Origin: Prorocentrum cordatum | Lineage: Eukaryota > Sar > Dinophyceae > Prorocentrales > Prorocentraceae | Length of the DNA: 30,000 nucleotides | Direction of reading: 5' to 3' | Assembly: GCA_963575745.1 (NCBI GenBank) | Contig: CAUYUJ010008143.1 | Span: 1-30,000, forward strand | Shown here: piece by piece, positions 25,791 to 30,000 of the stretch | Layout: each line of letters begins with the position of its first letter | Numbering within the stretch: position 1 is the stretch's first letter | Position numbers and translations under genes: made by a program | The notes under the pieces: model-generated | What the model saw: the letters and a program-made list of their open reading frames with translations, nothing else | Told to the model about the DNA's origin: nothing | Databases searched by the model: none

Positions 25791-27290
25791 ATCAATACCA
25801 AAATCAGATGCTAAACACAATGTTCCTAACAACACACCTGCACCTTTTACTATCCCGTAAAATTCTGCTTCTCCGGAGCTCAGTGCGATGGCGCTTTGCG
25901 CGCTGCTCCATGTCTTGATTGCGTGTAGACCGAACATCAGTGCTCCTCCGTTGGTGCTTTTTCTGGTTCTTAAACAACATGCGCGGTCTGCGCCAACAAG
26001 CACGTCAAAGAAAGAACATGATTCTTGCAACGGGTACTCGAGCACTAAACGTGGACACCCTTTAAAATAGCGCGCAAGTCGTTTCATCGCGTTCCAATGT
26101 CCTACTGCTGGTTGTTGCATTCCGCGTGCCAACTCCTTTGCTGCGCATTGGACGTCGCTACGGTCTTGTGCAATGTAGTTGATACGCATGCAAAGCAATC
26201 TGAACTTAGTAACCATGTATGGAGCAAGTAGCTTGAGGTCTCTATCTGAATCGAGTGCCTCTTTCACACCAAGAATGGAGCACGCTTTCGATCGCTCATC
26301 CTGGATTCCGCTGTCTCTCACAATCACTTCAACACGTCGCTGGTCACACTCGTACTCTAGGCCAAATCCGGTCCAAGACACAATCCGGTTAAGAATCCGG
26401 ACACTTTTGTCATCACCGTCTTCGGATCCTAGTGTTGCTCGCACTTTGAGCGCAAGCGATGGCTCCAACACCCCGGTGAGCCATTCAAGGCCGTCATCGT
26501 CGGAAGACGCTGTGAAATCGTCTCCGTGCACAACTAACCTCACGTCCCGCGTGGGTTCGTAGAAAATGCACGGGCTCGAACGACCTTGAACGAATCCCGC
26601 TTGGGTTAGAATTTCCGTGTAAAATCGTCCCCAGCCTTGCGCTGCATCTCTGGTTCCGCACATGCAGCGAACTAGTTTGCCGACCATGCCGGGCTCGGCA
26701 TCTTGCTCTGGAAGATCAATGTAAACATCCCGCATAGCATCAGCGTGAAAATACGCACGGACGGCATCGATGAACCTAATTCCAAAGGCTTTCCAGTCTT
26801 GTGGACCCTTTTGAGTTGCCACGCGGCTGAATAGAAACTTCTTCGCCTCAAGCGGAGGCGTTGCCGCGAACAGATCGGCGCGTTTGTCTCGTTTCACCTC
26901 TCTTGCAACTAATCGTGCGCGGATCTCTGGATTCTGACCGTCTCCTTTATTAACGATCACCCACCTGACCGAAATAGGTGGTTTTACTGTTACTTCGAAT
27001 GCTTCCGACCTCGGAACTTTGACGTAGACCTCGTGCTTGTTGTATTCCCCGATTTCTTTCAACATTGTTTCTTGCACCAACTCCGTTGGCAATTTAGCAT
27101 CTGCGACGTCATCAAACACTTCCTGTTCAGAACACCACTCATCAAAATCAAAATGGGGCTCTTCACAACAAACGGTCACTATTGAGAACGGGTGGGCTTT
27201 CCCGTCTGCCTTCAACTGCTCATGCAAGCCTCTCAAAACGGAAAAAAAAACAGTGCGGAAAGATGCATGTCCCCATCTAGCTGTAAACAC
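25746..27290 (-). pseudogene. Copia-like reverse transcriptase and RNase H
   Basis: Counted from 27290, residues 1-25 (ARWGHAS...VLRGLHEQL) look like the end of the preceding methyltransferase-like region. The RT follows with VRWVIVNKGDG and ARLVAREVK (fingers, 108-133), FIDAVRAYFHA (motif A, Asp 175), LVRCMCGTRDAAQGW (motif B, 206-220), VVHGDDF (motif C, 253-259) and a thumb to about 410. RNase H begins with GADRACCLRTRKSTNGG (433-449), where the usual first Asp of the VDSDWAG-type motif is altered, and SSGEAEFYG with Glu 474. The open frame of 514 codons is the longest copia piece. A +1 shift at about 25790 leads to the RNase H end. The N-terminal start is a frame artefact. Confidence 0.85.
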
Positions 27291-27800
27291 TCACTGAAAA
27301 CTGCCGAAAAATCGCTTGATCTGGTGAGCTCTGCTATCAACTCAGACGCAAGATACAGACTGTTCGCGATAAAACAAAACGGCCTGTTCACATTTGCGTT
27401 CGCGCTCGTTCGGCTTGAAATTGCGCATGATGTCACACATTGAGACAACGACTGCATTGCCGGATGTTTCGCCAAAACTGTGGAATCCGGTTGAACGTCC
27501 AAAAAGTATATTCCACTATCTCTCTGCTTCGTGTACAAATCAACAACCAAAAATATGATTACGAACACTTTTGGGATTCCGGCCATTGCCAGCAGACGAT
27601 GCGATCAACAACATTGGCCTTCTTTTCTGGACAACGGCTCGGGTTGTCTTCAAATCGTCGCAATTACTGAAATCAACAAATCTGTTTTTGTTTACACATG
27701 GAACGCTAAAGTCTGAAACGAAACCTGGACCCAAACCAAAATTACGTGCAAGAGAAAACGCACGCGGAGCTTTAAGCACTTCCCTAAAATCACCTGTTGA
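27215..27800 (-). pseudogene. Degenerate methyltransferase-like domain between copia integrase and RT
   Basis: The landmarks lie in order over three frames: FREVLKAPRAFSLARNFGLGPG then RFVDFSN and KRRPMLLIASSAG (about 27580-27800), GIYFLDV..AKHPA, LSQCV and RPFCFIANSLYLA (about 27330-27520), and HASFRTVFFSVLRGL (about 27215-27270). They line up with the YR element's methyltransferase-like domain (WDFTDP, GGPPC, FLLEHP, DQC, QKPTGLLSN, SYPSGLC). As I recall, dinoflagellate copia pols carry an intact version with GSPMC and HEHP. The PC and EHP cores are lost here, so this is a relic. The similarity is by eye and weak in places. Confidence 0.45.
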
Positions 27801-28172
27801 AGCTAATCCAAAATTATTGTAACATTGCGCAACACTGCACAAATCATGCTTCGATGCGTTAGAAAATGCGCTGATTGCCGGGTTCCCCAGTTCAGGCATT
27901 GGCACGTCATTGGGCCCTTGGTTTGCCGGTTGCTGCGCAGAGCCGGACGAACACGATCCACCTGTATCCATTGGCTCTTCAAGAACATCGCCTTTTCGCT
28001 TTTGTGCTGGATTTGGTTTAATTGCCTTGGGTTTGACTTGAGGCGCTTCCCCCAGAGGTCGTTTGTCCCTCTGTTCGAGTATTTTTTGTTGTTCCGTTTT
28101 CGGCCTCTTGGCAGGAAGTGGTTCCTGGTTGGATAGCCGCTGCGCCGCTTTACGGATTCGCTCTCCCTTCAA
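27540..28172 (-). pseudogene. Copia-like inter-domain linker (integrase to methyltransferase-like region)
   Basis: A 210-codon open frame. Its first about 100 residues are Lys/Pro/Gln-rich (QRLSNQEPLPAKRPKTEQ, then PKAIKPNPAQKRKGD), typical of the poorly conserved linker after the copia integrase. The remainder from about residue 127 enters the degenerate methyltransferase-like region described separately. It overlaps the stop of the integrase C-terminal frame by a few bases. Confidence 0.55.
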
Positions 28173-28660
28173 CTGTTTTCTCCTATTATTTCACGATTTG
28201 TTTTCGACATGTTTCGTCGTGCGCAACTGGTTGGGAACCTGTAAACTGAGAATGACAACCCGCACAGGTAGGAGCGAAACCGTATTTCAACAAATCGCAC
28301 TGCAAAATGTACACGACGATGGACGATTGACAAGTCATCCTGAGGCTGCGCAAGTGGCGGGAGGTTTTCCTCCAGCACCGGCTTGATTACGACAGCTTTC
28401 GGCATCACATCTTCGTTTACTTCGCCTTCTGGTACTGGTTTCCAGGGGAGGCCCCGGAACGCCTTCAAGTGATCAAGATTCCACTGGTCGGCAGGAGGTT
28501 TCCTCATGATTGACCTCGCCGTGACGACACCAGTGGACGTTCCTATGCACGCTTCGTTGCTGGACTCTTTCACCCCTAGAAAAATTCCGTCCGCCCATCT
28601 AGGCGCCAACTTTGCAAGCCCATTGTTTTTTTCATCCTGGCTGGTTTGTAATGAACGCAC
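28169..28660 (-). pseudogene. Copia-like integrase, C-terminal domain
   Basis: KLAPRWADGIFLGVKESSN followed by VVTARSIMRKP is the conserved end of copia integrases in this lineage (KW..G.FLG......E..V....V..AR.I.R). It is joined to the catalytic domain by a -1 shift at a run of seven A on the minus strand (T7 at 28626-28632), most simply a homopolymer indel. After about residue 90 the frame seems to leave conserved sequence. Confidence 0.7.
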
Positions 28661-29484
28661 TCTCCAAACGGAATCAAATCCCTACGGAATGGTTTGACTT
28701 TGAGTGCCTGGTAAGCTGCGCGGCCGTCGTGTCCGACTTGGAATCGCGCGATTAAGAACCCTGCGCGGTGTACCAACCATGGGAGGATAGGATGACGGTT
28801 ATCAAGCTCTGTTTTGCAATTCTCTTCCAAATGGCTTTTCAGAACACAAATTTGCCCCTCACATTCTTGCACTGCCTTTGCAACCGTTCCGTTCGATTGG
28901 TGCTCTCCAATCGGGCTTTCCTCTGGAATCACCACGTCGAGGTTTGCTGTTGATTTGACCTCGCGGCGAAGAGCCAGAATTGAAGCCTCTTGGTCGCATT
29001 TCGAAATTACTTTCCTATACCCCAACAAATCAAGATCATGCACAACTTGTTTTACTGAATACGGGTGCGCTGCGCCTTTGCACGGAACCGCGTGTGAAAA
29101 AGTAGCTTTCGTTCCGTGACACCGTAAACAAATATTTGGCATTGTGCTTTCGTCGTCTGGCATTCCCAAAAGGAAGTAATCCATTGAAACAGTCGGGATT
29201 TCGTGATCCTTTTCAAAACCACGTGCTCGGCGAAACAAGCTCTTACCTTTTCCCCGGACGCAGTGCCGACACCAGTTCCTATAGGGTAGATGGGTGGCGT
29301 TGTGTTCATCTATCTCTTTCTGGGTCGGTTGCCCCGGAACCTTCAGAACAGGCGCAGAGAGGTTTTCCGAGACGTCTACACCGGCATCGCCGTCATCAGC
29401 TAACGGGAAGTAAAGGCTTTGGGCCAAAATCTGATTTGGGGACATCTTGTGACCCCTCTGGTGAAACGTTTTCTGCCTGAGGCC
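28576..29484 (-). pseudogene. Copia-like integrase: zinc-binding and catalytic core
   Basis: The frame is the same as the upstream protease linker, interrupted by TAA at 29485-29487. Counted from the codon at 29445 (MSPNQILAQ), an HHCC zinc site is seen (H48, H52, C59, C62 in EHNATHLPYRNWCRHC). The catalytic core has VSMDYF (Asp 89) and VISKCDQEAS (Asp 151). The third acidic residue should follow QSNG as V-E; here it reads QSNGTVAKAV, so Glu is replaced by Ala (189). The enzyme cannot be active as a DDE integrase. The frame ends at 28576 after the A7 shift site. Confidence 0.85.
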
Positions 29485-29742
29485 TTACAGGCTCAGACCC
29501 TGCCTGTGGAAAACTGGCTGGTTCAGTCCGTTTGCCTCGGCTGGGGCGAGAGACGGTGCATCCGCCATTTCTTCGAAAGATGGCGGCACGACCCACGTTT
29601 TAATTTTGTAAGTTCCGTTTTCTTCAAAAAGTGGGACGATATATGATGGATTGCATGTGTTTCGAATGTAACTCTCATCGTCAAAAACAACTCCGTTGGA
29701 TTGAGGATACAGCCAACAAAGGCTTATCAACGTCTGCAACAT
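29485..29742 (-). pseudogene. Copia-like protease-to-integrase linker
   Basis: SNGVVFDDESYI, then YIVPLFEENGTYKIKTWV, resembles the conserved strand-rich tail after the aspartic protease (V.F...G.Y......G....L....G.Y...W). It is in a +1 frame relative to the protease frame, with the shift near 29700. It ends with TAA at 29485-29487, after which the integrase continues in frame. Confidence 0.6.
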
Positions 29743-30000
29743 GAAATCGTACCTTCTTCAGCAAACCATTTTCTGTAATGATGTTTGGGGACCGATCTCC
29801 CAAGTCAGGTACAACCTGACCGTTGGCAACTGTGTAGCAAACTCCTGCCTTGGATTCCTGGTTCGGAATCGTGCAGTACTCCCTGGCACAATCTTCAGGA
29901 ACAACAGGCACGGAAGCTCCAGAATCTACAGTGATCCATTTTTCATGGATGGGGTTCAAGGGCTGCATCTTACCACCTACTTCCGTCCACCACTTGGGAC
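29681..30000 (-). pseudogene. Copia-like aspartic protease (partial at the window edge)
   Basis: WITVDSGASVPVVP carries the catalytic D-S-G-A loop of retroviral-type aspartic proteases. YTVANGQVVPDLGDR is the flap region. VRFHVADVDKPLLAV matches the following V.F.VADV.KPL.S(V) segment common in copia-like elements of this lineage. An ATG at 29968 is internal: the frame stays open upstream to the end of the window (PKWWTEVGGK), so gag or zinc-knuckle sequence lies beyond 30000. Confidence 0.8.

Larger units (their letters stand above)
25316..30000 (-). mobile_element. Decayed Ty1/copia-like retrotransposon (pol region, runs off the right edge)
   Basis: On the minus strand the order is aspartic protease, integrase, an inter-domain segment with a degenerate methyltransferase-like region, reverse transcriptase and RNase H. 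Integrase before RT is the copia order. Gag and the 5' LTR would lie beyond 30000. Frames change at least at about 29700, 28630, 27580, 27250 and 25790, and a TAA interrupts at 29485. The region is clearly less GC-rich than the YR element and the rest of the window. This is an inactive copy. Confidence 0.88.

Overview
This window reads as repeat-rich nuclear DNA of a dinoflagellate. A Prorocentrum/Polarella-like genome is my best guess, made from memory of the retroelement protein types and the microsatellite load. I see no convincing host gene, tRNA, rRNA or spliced-leader RNA gene. Nearly all recognisable coding sequence belongs to retroelements on the minus strand, set among simple-sequence arrays and fold-back palindromes.

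Layout. 1-8.4 kb: GC-rich DNA without a recognisable gene, holding four palindromes (391-540, 712-849, 1808-2020, 5193-5220), TCC/GAC/CAT microsatellites, a degenerate ~12-bp tandem array (2566-2990) and the relic of a retroelement gag (6306-7334, minus). 8.4-11.8 kb: a 2.1-kb CAGCCT minisatellite with a ~150-bp higher-order period, flanked on both sides by a diverged 73-83 bp satellite. 11.8-25.2 kb: a long ATT/TCC/ATC simple-sequence domain that contains two insertions. The first (14664-22648, ~8.0 kb) is a structurally complete tyrosine-recombinase (YR) retroelement. The second (22735-23860) is a fold-back element carrying six copies of a motif like an RNA polymerase III B box. 25.3-30 kb: a decayed Ty1/copia-like pol on the minus strand, running off the right edge.

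The YR element is the main find. On its own (minus) strand it reads A1 - gag - RT - RNase H - tyrosine recombinase - membrane-protein ORF - B1 - A2 - B2. This is the split-direct-repeat order known for Ngaro/PAT-type elements of the DIRS order. A1/A2 are 73-74 bp with 1 mismatch and 1 indel, and B1/B2 are 280 bp with 5 mismatches. ATC microsatellite abuts both outer ends. Three features go beyond the textbook DIRS plan. A cytosine-methyltransferase-like domain (GGPPC, LLEHP) lies inside the reverse transcriptase, between motif B and the catalytic VDD. Tight stop/start junctions (ATGA; TGA-GC-ATG) link RNase H to recombinase to a last ORF. That last ORF encodes a proline-rich single-pass membrane protein with three N-glycosylation sequons.

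The copia-like pol carries a decayed domain with matching landmarks between integrase and RT, so two unrelated retroelement classes here seem to share a methyltransferase-like module. Both copies look inactive. The YR element has in-frame stops, one +1 shift and altered catalytic residues. The copia copy has several frameshifts and an integrase lacking its catalytic glutamate.
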